Assembly: GCA_002633005.1 (NCBI GenBank) | Contig: NMRA01000003.1 | Coordinates: forward strand, 2,740,686-2,804,685 | Reading direction: 5' to 3' | DNA length: 64,000 bases | From: Phoronis australis | Lineage: Eukaryota > Phoronida > Phoronidae | Part shown: positions 15,001 to 30,000 of the stretch, piece by piece | Position numbering within the stretch: the first letter of the stretch is position 1 | How the letters are laid out: each line of letters begins with the position of its first letter | Position numbers and translations under genes: made by a program | Notes under the pieces: model-generated | The model's input: the letters and a program-made list of their open reading frames with translations, nothing else | The model's database searches: none | Told to the model about the DNA's origin: nothing

Positions 15001-18000
15001 TCCTCCAAACTTCAAACTTGAATTATTGCTAATATGACAATTTCCATATTATTTCTACTTTAATACAAGGTCAAGATTTGTAGATTTTTTCCTGTGCCTG
15101 AGTACATTATGGTTTACACAGATGAGTTTCTAGTCCAAGTTCACACTTGAATTTTGAATCCTGACTCGAACTTATATCTTTAAAGTATTAGGATCAGCAA
15201 GTACAAACTAAGGCTAGACAGTCATCCAGGTAAACCATTCCATACCATTGCTCAGAATAATAAATACTTATCTTGAGTTTAACAGTACAACAGAAAATGT
15301 CAAAAATGATTTTGAGTTCAATTTCGAGTACAAAGACGAGATCCAGGCCCTTATTAAGTGTGTTAACTGTTAGTGAGCTAACTTTTCGAAAGTCGGATCT
15401 GTCATGCAGCATGTTTTAATGCTTCTAACAAAGAAGAGAGTTGAATGTGAGACATGGATTTTGTGATATGTTAGTGTTTTACAAGAAGTGTTGTTGTCTT
15501 GCAGTTCTAACGAGACTGACAACCTAATCTCAGCGAAGCTAATGATGGCTAAACCAGTCGATTTCTCTGACGATCCGTCTGTGTTGCTACTTCTCAACCC
15601 ATCCTGTACCTACAGTGTGTCGATGGCGGGAAGCTTTCAGGAAACTCTGGGACAGGTGCTTGAGCTGACAATGTCATGGTCACTGGCTAAGTACAATTAT
15701 ACTGAAATACCCCATATTTTCACCATGTTTTGGTCCGATGATGGTCGGAGTAATTTCCAATTGACACATTGTGAAAAATCTCATGTAGAGGTTTGTGCAA
15801 TTAAATGAAACAATGAATTCATAATTCAACTACAAAGCGTAAATGAACTTCCACAAAAGTTCTTCAATTTGGGACAAAACTGATTGCCAAGATTGTCCTA
15901 TTTCTATTTTTCAGACTTGTACTACATTCTTGCAAATGCTCAAAATTTTACCTAAAGTTGTTCGCTAATAGCTATGCCATTCAAACCGTGCTAAAAGCAT
16001 AGCAAATTTTCATGAAAGGGTATTTCCATTCTTGAGAAATTTGACGAAATGAAATTTCACCTGTTTGCCATTTAGTATCCCAAATTGAATTTTATTTACC
16101 ATACTCAGGAGTGTGGCTTGTTACTAAACAGCTATCATCATGTTTGTGAATAAAATCCCCGATCATCTTAATACTGTGTTGCTAACTCACTGCTTAATAT
16201 TTCAATTAATATCTTTACATTTATTGTCTTCAGGGAATCATTTGCTATCGATTCCCAATACATCATTTCCTTTCGCAGTCAGTTTTAACTCTTAATTAAT
16301 GCTGCCTCGTGGTTGCGTAATGGCACACATTGTCTATCGTTGAAATGGCATAATTATTTTTATTATGTATTCAACTACATTGATTATCTCAAATGTTGAA
16401 CAGCTGGCTCACGCTAATTAATAATTCACCATTAATTGCTCATGCTTCATTAGTTGTGATTAATTCCCAGCTGCAGTTTTTTTTTATTATGACCATGTTC
16501 ATGATTCAGTGTAATTTTACTGTTTCACATGGACACTAAGGTGTTTATCTTACTTGCCCTTCAAGCACTATTTGTCTTGTGCTGAATGATGTGTGTATAG
16601 TGTCTGGCATTTACAATCAGTTTCGCACTCTCTTTTAACACCAGTCAAACAATAATTTTTTAGACTTTAATATGTCCGTGCTAATATAGCATTACATACT
16701 AAATCATTGTTGTATTAATTATTTCAATTGCAAATAAATAATAATGTAACTGCTGTGACTTTGCATCCTATGTGGCATGGAAAAAATTCATTCTTGTGTT
16801 GACAATTGGCCAGTTGCTAAATTTCAGAGAAAATCAAGTTTATGCTTTGCATCTTTATTAAAGACCTTGATTCTGCTGTGTATTTCAGTCTGAAGCCAAA
16901 CATTTGTGACTGATACGCACGACTGTACTTTCTCACTGGTAGTTGAGGTACTGCCATTGGCAGTTAAAATTTGCCTAGCAGCAGGTCAACTTCAACTATT
17001 AACTATTTTGTTTTGTATGGATTTGCTGTTGTCTTGAGTAGATCATCTGTGGCAGTGTTGAGTGGGGTGTAGGTAGTCATCGGTCTGCCAAATAACAAAT
17101 TGTTTACCTCAGTTTTAAAAAGCTCACTTGAAGTCTGAGTGTATTAAAAAATGATATTGAATTGTCATTTCATTTTGCACAGTGACTAAGTATAATGATT
17201 GCTTATCGACTGTGTGTGAAACATGAGAATTTGCTGTCAAGTCACAGGCAGTAGGAACATGTAAGTCAGCACCAAAGCAATAAAATACAATAACTGAATT
17301 CTTAATAGGATACTAAACCTGAAACTTGCCTTATTAACATTATGTAGGACCTCACTGTGTATTTTGCCAAATACCGTATCTACAAAACTATAGGTTTTAA
17401 CTCCATAAAAGTATACGTTTTCTGACAGAAACCAGTAGAATTTCAATTTTTTAAATTTATACCAATCTCCCATTAATCGTATCACGTGACCTTAAAAGAT
17501 ACATTGTTATCAGAACAATGGTGATCTTAACCTGCCAAAATGGCATTTGGTATAAATGTTCAAGATAAAATCTCAAAAACCTGCTGTTTATTAAATTACT
17601 ATTTCCTTCTCGGTTTATGCAGCTTGATTCTTTCAGAAAAATCATAAAAGTCCTATTTTTTGGGTAGCACCTCATGCAAATTGAAATATTTTATCTACAA
17701 TTCCTAAAAGCATGGGGGAGCATTGTGCATGAGGCATAGAATGGGAAAGTTTCACATAAATCTGATCTGTCATTTCTGAGATTTAACCTTAACTGAGATT
17801 GAAGTCAAGGTAACGTTTAAATCCTTGGAACAAAATAATTTTCTGTAGACCTTCACCAACCCTTTAAAGTTTGATTCAAGTCCAACTTAAGAAAACATTG
17901 GAGAGTTTGCATGCCTTGAACTACCAAATTAATTGTATTACACAGTAAGAGCATGCTTTTGGCTGAGAAATACTTCCATCTTTCTTGGGAAGTAGTAACT

Positions 18001-21000
18001 ACCCAATAGCAGACGATGGAAGCAATTTTGAGTAAAATTGTCAAAATGCGGTTTAGTATCCTTTTAAGTTTACATAGTCTGTTTTTAGTCATGTTGTCTA
18101 TTCATTGTAGTGTTATTGGTGAACACCAGGTGTCCTGTCAGCACTATCCTCGTCCTCTTCCATGTCATCCATTATCACCTTCAGAAAGCTTGCCTTGTTT
18201 TCACCTGCTCTACTGTTTCTCGAATGTCTCTGTTCATTTGCTAAACTGAGATGCTCTGTTTGCTGTTGAACAGAACCTGCTAATGATCGTTGCTGACTTT
18301 CGGGTCGTCGAAATTTTTCTAAACTTTTCCTGGAAACCTGTTCCCGTAATAGTGCTTTGCGTTTCTTAAAGTTTTCAGATTCGGTACCAAAACTTACAGG
18401 TCGTGTCCTGATATTACGAAACTTATACAAACCACTTACAGCGGTATTCTCTTGCACATCTTTGTAATTAAGTAAAGCATCGAATGCTCTTGAGACGGCG
18501 CTGTTCGAAAAGATGTTAGAGTTATTTAATGTCTGTACTGTTTGAGCTGAAGACTGTCGCGTTGACCGACGTGAAGGTAAACTATGCCTCAGGTTGATTA
18601 TTTCTTCATCACTGTCAATAGTGAAGTCTGTTAGGGGGTACATCTGTCTTTGCGAACTAACACTGTCGTCAATTGTTACGCAGTTAAGCAAGTTATTTGA
18701 AGGGCTCTTAGTGTTAAGTTTAAACTGGTCCACCTCACTGACGGAGGATATGTCCCCATCGTACTTGGAGGATGTGGCCGTCCGTTCACTTCCTGCGGAG
18801 TGGCGTGAACTGCTTGTTGACTCAGTTCCAGGTTTTTTATCCCAACCGTTTCTACTTCCTGCTGATGGTTGTGGGCTAGCAGTCTCTGTCTTCTTTCCTT
18901 TCAAAATTCGATCGTGGATTGCCTTTCTCTGCGCCTCATAGTGTAGACTCATCTGGTTGATATGTGCCATGAGGCTGTCAAAGTCTTCATCTTTCTCAAC
19001 AAACTTGCCTGTGTCAGTGAGATAAGTTTTTTTGTTTATCACTGTCTGGGAGTCACTCCGACTGCTCATCACACGAATATTTTGCCGAGTTTTCTTAGGC
19101 GGTGCACTATGTCTTTGTGATTTCTTGTGTGCCCACGATGCATCAGAACGGGGTGTGATATTCTCACGCCAAGCCTCAATTTCAACTTGCCGCGAAGGAG
19201 ACAAGCTGCGTTTCTTATCTTCTTCTTGAATGTAGTACTCCAATAGTCTATCTTTGTAGCTTTGGTCCCATTCACTTAGGTGCTTATGACGCTCCACCTG
19301 CTGGCGGTGCAAGGTACTACCAGAGTTGACTAGACTTCGTGGATTGATGCTAGTCTCAAGACTAGCTAAAGTTTGTATGTTCATGTCTAACATTCCTTGC
19401 TTCATCCTATCTGAAAGGAAAATTATAAGTCATTCAGTTAAATTTGTTCCTGTTGTGGTTTTTATGTTCGTCAAAATTCTATATTCCTTTTATAACCCAA
19501 GCAATGGTATTGAGTATAGCTCAGACTGGCATTATGATGTGCTATTTATTGAATTGTTTTGGTGGCAAATTTTAAGCATTCTAACAGTTGAACATCAAGT
19601 TCCTCTTAATGAAGGCATTTTTAAATGTTAAAACAAGCACTGGAGCATGATGTTGAACACATCAAGGGGATGAAGGGAAGGTATGGCATATTATTCGAGT
19701 ATGGTCTTATCTCACAAATCACCTAAGGCTATGATGTCATGTAGCAACTTCTTTGTGAACTCTTAGCTATGATACATCTTACCGATGTGTATCAGTTCTA
19801 ACTGATTGCTTCTAATGTTATGTGATGTCTACCCAACAATCCTGATGTCAGAATAAGACTAGATGATGTCATGACAACAAGTGTACAATATCCTTTATTC
19901 TAATTAACTGTTTACTCAACAATAAGGTCATTCTGCTCCGTCTGTGCTAACAAGGAATCGATTAATGGGTGCTACTTCAGACGGAGGTGTTTGTTGTTTT
20001 AAGAAGCACAACAGTAAACTATAGATATTACCAATCAATACGTAAATTGATTGATTTGGGTATTATTCTTTGTTGTTTCAACTAGTAAGGATGTCCAATT
20101 AGGTGTCCTTTGGTGAGGTTCTGCATTTCACAATTTTGTCATGAATTAGATAAATGTTAAAACTGTTATAGAACTAAAAAGTGGCAACGTTATTTTAAAT
20201 TTTCATTTTTATTTTGCATAAAAAGCTTGTTGATGGTACATGGAAATTGAACTTTAACTTTGTTGTTCTTAAGTTATGTCTAATGATGTCACTTGTTTAC
20301 CAAAAGAGGCTTGTGCAGTATTTTGTTAATACCCAGGACTGCTAATAACCAATCAAAACATGTGCACCTTTTGTTAAAAACTTCAATTTTTTGTAAGTGA
20401 TTACAGTAACATTTATTGTGTTTATGCAATGTCTGTAACAGCTTTCAGCCAATACTAAATAATTGGTTAGTCAGTGGGACTCTGCTCTGACATAACTGAC
20501 TTGGGGCCAAGTCAAAATGGAGATCTGTGCACATGTATCTCTTATTTAGTTTCAATTTCAGACAAATGATTTCCAAATCGTGATATCAATCTTATCCATT
20601 GTTAAACATTCGTGCAATCTTTTGTCCACATCACAAACTGCACCCAAATTATCTACCATCATGATGAATACTTGAAGGAATTCAGTTACATTTTTTGGCT
20701 AATTCTGATGTTGCATTTCTTTGGGGAAAATGATCCCAATGTAACTTTTCACAAGTAATTCTATTTCTAGAGCCAGACAGTTGAAAGTTGTACGTTTCAG
20801 TGTACAATATTGCAATTTACTATAAGCTAATGGTTTTTTGTTGTAAAGTCATTGCTAATGTGGAATGTGGTCTGCTCCACACAAAAGGAACTCAGATCAG
20901 TGTTCATGATAAGGACAGTTGATGAGATCAGAAGTTCTTGTACAAATCCATTAACTACCTACTAGGTGCTGTGAAACAAGTCGAGTTTCTAATGAACGCA

Positions 21001-24000
21001 AATAAGCTCAGCTTATATCTCATGTCTCCACTAAAAAAACATGCTGCGAATGCTCAGTCATTGACTCTCTTTCACCTGATGCAAGCGTAAATGACAGTAT
21101 GAGAGCCACTGAAAACTAGTTTTTGCTTAACCTGACAACAAATCTGGCTGTTTTATTGTAACCAATGTACACTACAATTACTGTGATTAGTATGAAGGTA
21201 GTTCAAAGGTCAGTGAGCATTTAACCTCGCTGTACGCGGATAACGAATGACATGACGTAAATTTCAGCTCATCTCGTAACTCTCTGTCCATGGTGGCTCT
21301 GACATATCTTTCATCCTAGTTCCTCTCCAGTTTTGCTGTTTTCATTGCCCATTTAGATGCTTGTCAAGTGTTTTCATTAAAAATCACATTCTATCTTACA
21401 TCAAATCAATAAAGGTTTAAAATATGAGGTACATGTACTTACTCTGAACAGTTTCTGTATCGTCATTCACAGTATAAACGTGGTCAACTGTTTGATTCTC
21501 TCGCCTGTTATCTACAAAGTCGCCTTGTCGTATGATTTGTTTTAAGTCATTCACATGTTAATGAAGTTAACTTTTTTACCACATTTTCATGTGACTAACA
21601 AGCCAGTTTACCTTGACGATAACATACCTGTGTCGCCACCATAAGATGGTGTTAATCTGTGAATCTATGGCTGTAATCCATTTATTGTAGAAGTCGTTAT
21701 ACAGTTGTGAAGTGTTAATGCCCACTGTGTCAGTCTGTGTATACCTTTGGTCTGTGTAGAAGACGGAGCGTGCCTTTCCTTCCTCTCTCTCATGTCTCCA
21801 CTGTCAGTATCTAGGGGGGATGTTGAGCTTGTGCTAATGTCAGTCAATACTAATGTCAATAGATAACCATTCTAGAATTTCAAACGGCACGTTCTGTTAT
21901 GTGACGTATCATATTTTCCTGTATCATATTTTATAAGCCTCGGTCATTTGTATAACATTTATGCTTCTTAATGTATTGAAATGTGAGCCCATGAGATTTT
22001 AATTTCGTATTCTATGACTTTGGAGTAAGTAATAAAAATGTCTGGGTGTATTCACCTCTGCTCCATATTAGTATTCATGAGGCCACCTGACAGGAGAGTT
22101 TGGGGTAAATATTGACTCTGTCACAAAGCCTACTCCATACTCCTTTATAGGTCCGTATTTACTCCTGTCGATCTATCTGAAATGGACTATGATATGCTGG
22201 TCATACACCTGTTTACTCACTATTCCTGTCCCTAATTGCATCAAAATTTACTGTATGCTTCATGGTCATTTGAGGTTGTGCTCTTAACATCACAGTCATT
22301 GTTCAGTCAACTGTCACCATTTGTCCTAGGAAATAACCAACATCTTTTATAATTGGTTTCGCCTGCTTTGCGATTTGTCATTAGGTTGTATGTTTAGGTG
22401 TCCCTGCATGTGCTAATGGTTTTTGGTCAATTGGAAAAACAGAAAATATTGTAATGTTATATAAACAATCTTAATGTGCATCATATGAAGATTTTGAAGC
22501 CATTTAGTTTATAGATTACTTAGGTCTTCCTGTTTAGTATACATCACTTGGCTCTTCACGTTTAACATGATGTGGCCTATCTTGCAATTTACCAGTTTGT
22601 GTGGTGGTTATATCTCACTTAATGAATTATTTTAGTTTACAAATTTCTTGCCCTTCTGTTAAATTCTTTTTTCAGTAGAATTCTGTCTAGCATCGAAACA
22701 CAAAATTTATTGTTCATCTTTTCATTTAGTTTAGCTGTGTGTTCTCTGTAGACTTATACTATCTACAGCAAATACTAGGTACAGTACTGTACAATCTATT
22801 CAATGCATACTTGTTCAAAGCTTTTACTGTTTGATGAATTTGGATTAAAGCCATCAGAGTGCATCTCCTAAGTCAACATTTTTGTTTATCAAACACTGAG
22901 AACAAACAATGTTGCTCCATAGTAAAACAAGGATTTGCCCAGTTTGAATATTTTGGACTGTTTACCGAAAGAGTTAATCAGCTTGGGTCCAGTAGTGTAG
23001 GTCCCATGCCATCCTTTTAATGGATATTGAGAGAGAACCATCCTGAGTTTGTGTGGGCTAAAGGACCACACCTGCACTTTTTATAAAGGATTCTCAAAAA
23101 TCGTCTAGCGGTAATTACACTTCGTTAACAAAGTTGTTACACCTTTCTGAATTATTTTTTGTTTTCGTTTTATGCAAGTTTTCATTTTTTTCATAAAAAT
23201 CATTAAGTTGTGTTTTTATAGCCTCTCATACAGTCATGGAACATTTTGCAAAACAATTCATACAGTTTTTGGAGGACAGTGGTTACATTTTTCTAGGGCC
23301 CTGCATAACCTTATGTAGACACTACTGGCCTCTTTGAACTGTTACTTGGTATGACTTGATCCCTGATATTTGAAGTCACAGTTGTTTATGCTTAATGTTT
23401 TGTTCAACTTCTCGGTGAACAAAAACAAATCCAAGAATAAAGAAGCCCATAGTAATGTGCTTTTGTGCAACTGACTTTGTAAATTGTAGCAGGACAGCTT
23501 TTTTCAAGCCTATTTGCCATTAATTTACATGCAGAACTGGACTTACATATGACTTATTCACCAGAAAGTGAGGTCACAACTGAGCTACGTTCTAATATTC
23601 TGCATGGGTTAATAACTTTTGCCTGACAGATTAAATTCTTTAATACTATGAAAACGTGTTAATAATCCTCGTGATAAGATCCTGGAATACTTGACTATCA
23701 TTAGATATGTACCATGTGCACGATAGAGCCACTGTTCAACGAGTGACAGTGCCAACTTCAGACATTTCTCACCATTTTAATCTTTGCCACCTTAGCTTGT
23801 GATAAAACAGTATTTAATTTATTTCAGTTTTCTAATCTTAATTCAACACAGTAAACAACAATATATGAACGTGTCAGTTTAGTCAAGTTTGCTTACTTGC
23901 CCCGTGTGATTAACGTCTGGTCTATTTGCTGTTGCCAATGGAGGTTCAAAGTACATGTTACAACTGTACCTAAGTACTTACCAACAGTCTTTAAATCTGT

Positions 24001-27000
24001 CAATGGCTTGCATTGAGGTCTGTCACCTCCAAAGGGCGTTGATAACATTTTGTACTTCTCAATAGAATGATTGATACCATTATAAGCTGTGCTGCCAGAC
24101 CATTATCCCCTCATGAAGATGCAACTTGGTTTATGAAGAGGATTCTTTCTTTACCGCCCCTGGCTATTGGTTAATAACTAGGCTCAGCTCGTTCTCCTAA
24201 TCCTTAGTTTCAGTTATAATACAATTTTTATTCATTTACAAGCCATTGGCAATTGGCTCAAAATACTTGAATGTCCAATACCTTTATAGCCAGTCAAAGG
24301 TTTGCAAGTAGAGACCTGAACAATTAATTAGCTTCTCTATTGCGACAAACAATTAAATACAGTAAGTAGGGTTGCCAGGATTAAGCTACTTCTATGTAAT
24401 TAGATATTATTTGCCTGTTCACACAGAGTGGAGAGGTACCGTCTTAACAAAAAGTGTTTTTGTTTGTTGTTGAAAATTCCAGTAGTCTAAGAGCTTTGTT
24501 TGGCATATAATAATGTTGTATGTTGGAGATGCGTCTTGGTCCCTAGCTTACGCTGGGCTGTTATGGACAGCAGTTGTGAACTTGAGCAAGCACTACTGTA
24601 TGAAAAAAGTGAGCAAAAAAATTTAACTTGAAATAAATTTCAAAATGAGAATTTTTAAATATACCATGTTATGCAATCTTTGGTTCTTGTTTTGAGGGGG
24701 AAACCTTTGTTGTGATTTTTAAATAGATACGTCGCCTTAGGAATCTGCTGGATGGCACTGTTAAATGCCCAGAACGTATAGTGCATGGCAACAAATGACA
24801 ACGTCTGTCCGTTTTCTTAAAGGAGACAGGCAGACTTGAAAAATTCCGTCACGAAGAACCATTACTGGGCTCTCGTGCTTAGGTCAGGTGTTTGGTGCAA
24901 TGGGCCCAACCATGAGGCCTGCACCGCAAATGACATCAGGCCACCCGCAGTGTTCTTATGCGCCCACATATTTATATGTGGGTGCAGCCGTCATCTCTGT
25001 CTGGGCGTGTGGGCGTCCGAGGCTGTATCTCCTAAACCCCTTACAGGATCTTATTGAAATTTGGCAGGTGTGTTCCTATGGTGTTGACGACAGAGGGCAA
25101 CGAGTTTTGGACCGACCCGAATACCGCTGTGCCCCCTAGTGGCAATTTTAGTTTTTTACGTTTGCCTCTGGATCTTCAATGGTCCTCAACCGATTTTCAT
25201 GAAATTTGGCACATTGGCATCTTTTAATGAGGTGACGGTATCCTCTCATTTTCGGATGGATTCGAGGTATTTTGCGCCACCTAGTGGCCATTTTTACTGT
25301 TTTGGAATTTGTTTTTTTTGGCGTCCATCCCTCCATCAACCGAACCACTCTAAGGATGATTGTGAAAATTGGCATGCATGTTCTTACTATGAAGAGGACG
25401 GTTGACGATGATTTTCCGATGACTTTGACTACTATGGCACCTCCTAGGGGCAGTTTTGTTTGTTTTTGCGTCCATGGCTGTATCTTCTAAACGCTCTACA
25501 AGATCTTTATTAAATGTAGCAAATGTGTTTTTATAAAGTTGATAACGGAAGGCAATGACTTTCTGACGGGTCTGACTAAGACTGCCCTCTAGTGGCAATA
25601 TAATTTTTTCTGTTTTCCTCTGTTTCTCTGAAGTTCCTTGACGAAATTTCATGAAATTTGTTAAAAAGTTTTCTTATAGAGAAACGGTGACATTTTCCGG
25701 TTTTCAGATGGATTCGACATACTTTGCACCATCTAGTGGCCATTTTTTTCTGTTTTCTAGTCTGTTTTTGCCGTCCGCCCTCTGTCAACCAAACCAATCT
25801 TAGGATGATTGTGAAAATTGGCTTATATACTATTAGTGTGAAGAGGACGGTTGACGATGATTTTCCGGCTTCAATTACTGTGGCAGTTTTTTTGCGCCCT
25901 TAGCTGCATCTCCTAAGTCCTCTGCAGAATGTTTATTAAATTTAACTAATGTATTTATATGACATTGACAACGGAAGACAGCAACTTTCATACGGATCCG
26001 ATGAACCTCTGTTCCCTAGTGGCAATTTCATTTTTTTCTGTTTTACTGAAATTTCTTGACGGATTTTCATGAAGTGTGGTAAATAGTTAGTTAGAAAAAC
26101 TGTGAATTTTTCATTTTTTTGATGGATTCAAAATATTTTGCACTATCTGGTGGCCATTTTTATGATACAAATAAACACCCTAGAAGCATACTGTTTGCAG
26201 TGCATTTGTTGGCGCATTTCAACGCTCCGCGTTGCTCTTGTTTATTATAATTAATGAAACAAGTGATAAAATCTTGGACAGAATGGAGTTAATTGATTGC
26301 TTCAGCTTGACATAATCCAGTTTGAAGTTTTATAAGTTTGACCTAATTAGTTGTGGCTTTACAGTAGATGACAATTTGGATGGTCTTGTAGTAGGGAAAG
26401 CAACCAGTTTGGGAAGTCTGGTTCTGTGGTGACATTTTGTCATTCATTGCATTATCGTGATTAAGAATTTGAAATGGATAGGAGTCTTCTGATTGGTCTT
26501 TATTTTACTAACAATTTACTCCCGTGAATGGCCAACATGTCCTGGGATCTGTTTTACTGAACGAACGATAGTGTACAGTTAGTTGTACTTTCAGCTTCAC
26601 AATTGCTGTGATATGGGATTGATTTTAAGCCATCATCGTAAAAGTATTACATTGATTCTACACTGATGTTCAAAAAATTGTCGGTTCTATGTTGTGATAA
26701 AAAAGTCATGTATTGTTGTGGGCATTCACGTGGCTCTCATTATGTTTTCAGGTGGGTCGTTTCTGTGGAAGCCTGTTACCTGTGTTCATAGTGGTCAATC
26801 TCTTGATGACCCTTGGTCAGCAGCTGTGCGAGCCAGGTAAAATGTGTTTTGTATACTTCATTTACTTTTTGTGGATTTTTATGAAATTTGGCAAATGTCT
26901 GACCGTGTGCCTACTATATTCTCTGCCACTTTGTGGCAATTTTTAAAATCTGAGTCGTCTGTTTTGGCATCTGCCTCACTATCCACCAATTACTACTTTA

Positions 27001-30000
27001 AAAAACATGAAAATTGGCAGATGTGTTCCTGATTAAAAGGCTACAGCTGACGTTTATTTTTAGACAGGTTCTACTCCTGTGGAGTCCCCTAGTGGCAATT
27101 TTGTTTTTTGCGCCCGCGGCTATATTTCACTAACCCTTCACAAGATATTGATGAAATATGGCTGATGCGTTTCTATGGAGCTGACAACGGATTATGACAA
27201 GTTTCAAACCATGGCTAGTGTTAAGTTTTGCACCGATGTAACAACTAAAAAATTAATCGCAGGCGATCTGGTACACATACCAGATGTGCACAGGTCACTC
27301 AGGTGGGCTCACGGCACTGATCACCTGGAACCATTTAATTATCTTATGTTACTACCTAGCTATAAGTGAGCCGAAGAGATAGAGTCCTGACTCACGGGTC
27401 TAGCTGTGTGCCCCAGAGTAAGACTGGAGTCACTGGAGCCATTGACCTCGAGTAAAGGAAACAGACACTTATCCCACTGGTACACATTGCGTCCTCAATG
27501 TGACCACTATGGTGTCCCCCAAATTGTCATTTGCCCCTGCCCTAATGGCTGCCAAGTTCTTTGATGAATCGTCATCAAATTTAACTTTTGTGTTCCAAAT
27601 TAGGAGAACACATCTGATATTGATTTTTTGGGATCCCAGTTCTGTGGAAATATTTGAAAAATGAGCCTCCTAAAGTATTTATGGTTTTCAAGGCATATGC
27701 TGGACACATAGCAGCACTCTACATTGCTCATGAATGTTTATTTTTCACTTGTCCTTAAAAAATTTTAGTTATGTATGGTTTGTGAACTATTTCGTAACGT
27801 AATGTGGTGTGGTCGTGCTCTTTAGATGCTATCAAGTCATTTGCCGACTCCCATCAATCTTATGCTGATAACTGGCGTCTTGTACCCTGGGTATCCTTGA
27901 TCTCCTATATCCTGAAGTAAGTATTTTAAAACAGCCGGGGATATTGAATTGAAAAACCGCTGAACAGGATATTTGTATTCTTCAATAATTCTGATCTCTA
28001 GCTTATGGAATCAGTTGCTGGTCAAAGTATTACACAGTATTTTTTATCATCTAGTTTTGCCATATTTAGTGTGTTGTTGGGTCTGTGTGGATGTGCAATG
28101 TAGGTTGTATGGTATAGTTCTGGATGGAAGAACGAAAACTAAATCGTTATCCCGTACCTGAAATTAATGCTTTTTATTGATGGTGTTCTGAAAAATATCA
28201 TTCCAAAACTGTTGATAGCCTTACCGGATAAAACATTGAAACTGCCAATTTCATTAATATGTTAATTGCAGTCTCACTCTTTCTATCTGCCTCAGTTTTG
28301 TTCTGCTTTTACTGGAGTGGCAGCGCCATCTTTTGGCTGAAAAACAAAACTAAAAATAAATTTTGTCAAGTCTTTATGCTACTTGGAACAAAAAAAATGT
28401 ATCGCTAGTATGAAGATAATTTTGTAATAAGGTTTTTTTCTTAAATTTTAAAACTATTTCGTGTTAAAGAGAGTCAGTTGTTATTATTACAGGAGAGATG
28501 TGGTTCATTGGTTTCTTGCTCATAGCGGTATCCCTGATGATGACTTAGTCAGCCTTGGCCACAAAAGGATCTCATTCGGCTTAATGGTCATTCTGCTATA
28601 TTTGATTGGTTATGTATTGGTCAGGATACATACTGTTGGTGTTGAGGTAGTGGTCAGCTCTATTGGGACGGTCATCAGACTGTATTGTGGTTGGTAAGTG
28701 TTATATGTGTAGACTGGTCAGTTATGTATTGGTAAAGATACATGCTGCTGGCATTGAGGTAGTGGTCAGCTCTGTTGGGACGGTCTTCAGACTGTATTGT
28801 GTTTGGTAAGTGATGTATGTGTTGATAGAAGTGTAAACCTATCAACTGACTCCCTCGTATTGTACACGAATGACTTTCGATATATTTAGCAGCTGATCCT
28901 TTAAGTAGCTTTACACCGTCGATCTGTCCAACAGGCAAACCTTTTATGGTAACCTCTTACCACAAGATTGGTCTTGGCTTGTTCCTTACTCCACTGGGAA
29001 GTAATTTCTGGGTTTGCCAAAAGTGACAAGTTTATGAAGCCATAATACCATGCTGGGCACATGTAATGACACGCATTGAGAAGCAAACTTATAGAAACCG
29101 ATTTGAAACCGTTTCCATGACAGTAGGTGGTCTAAAGCAAAATTTGTCTTTTGTGATGGAAGGCAGGTTTACAGTCAGTTTAAAAACTTGTGGTAATAAT
29201 TTAATTTTGTTGTTAAGACAAATTGCATCACAGGTTCATGGTCCATCAAGCCAGTTATTGACATCCAACTCTCTGCTGGTCATCTTAAGGTGAAGTTACC
29301 AAATGTAGCTTGTTTGTTAGATGCAACATACTTTCAATTCTATGCTGTGCTAGTGTTCAGAAAGTTGAGAATATAAATGTTAAGTGAGCGTTAATTTTTA
29401 ATATCGCTGTATCTTTACGCTGGCACCAGTCCCCCGTGTGTAGTCTTTAATCTTCTCTTCTATTTCAGTCCTAGTTCATCCTTTGCTGCAACACTGTTGG
29501 TTACACTGCAGTCAACTGTGTTGCTAGGCGCCTTATATCTGGCCCTGTTCTATTGTGGTGCTGCTGCCCTTCTTGTGGTCCTTATCCTGGCCTTGCTCAA
29601 GGTAAAACCTCTTTACTAGAAATTAAAGGGTTCTGATTCTATGTGAACAAGGAAGTCAGATTTGCCTATTCCTGAAATTTACCCCAAGAAGATGGCTGTA
29701 AACTATACGAGCATTCACTTCAGTCATCAGCTACATGATAAATTGTGTCTAAACTAGAGGCGTAAGTGACACAAATTTGCTTAATCGACGTCAGCTATGT
29801 AATGGCTGTTGTACTTTGCTTCAGGCCGTGGCTGCATTTACAAGACAATCGCCCAGCAGACACATCCAGCTTACTTTGTTGTTGCTGTTACTATGGTTAC
29901 TCATTCTAAACGGACCATCATGTATTGTTTGGTTAAAGAACTTCAGGTGAGTCTTGTTAGCAGAATTTCCACGTAGAATGTACATAAGGCAAAGGGCAGT

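Larger units (their letters stand above)
15656..26751. other. PGAP1: PGAP1 intron 17 (11 kb): nested gene, MITE and palindrome-ended element
   Basis: Besides the nested minus-strand gene, 15656-17300 is AT-rich with no feature I can support, 17307-18062 is a TIR element, and 24953-26244 is a complete palindrome-ended element. The interval 19411-21442 is the nested gene's own intron. In 21860-24950 I see no exon or clear repeat; promoter sequence of the nested gene could lie there. Confidence 0.6.

Noticed and set aside
25139-25652. Several open frames of 70-100 residues in the repeat at 25-26 kb
   Set aside because: The same frames recur, broken differently, in other copies of the noncoding element, and there is no shared protein consensus.
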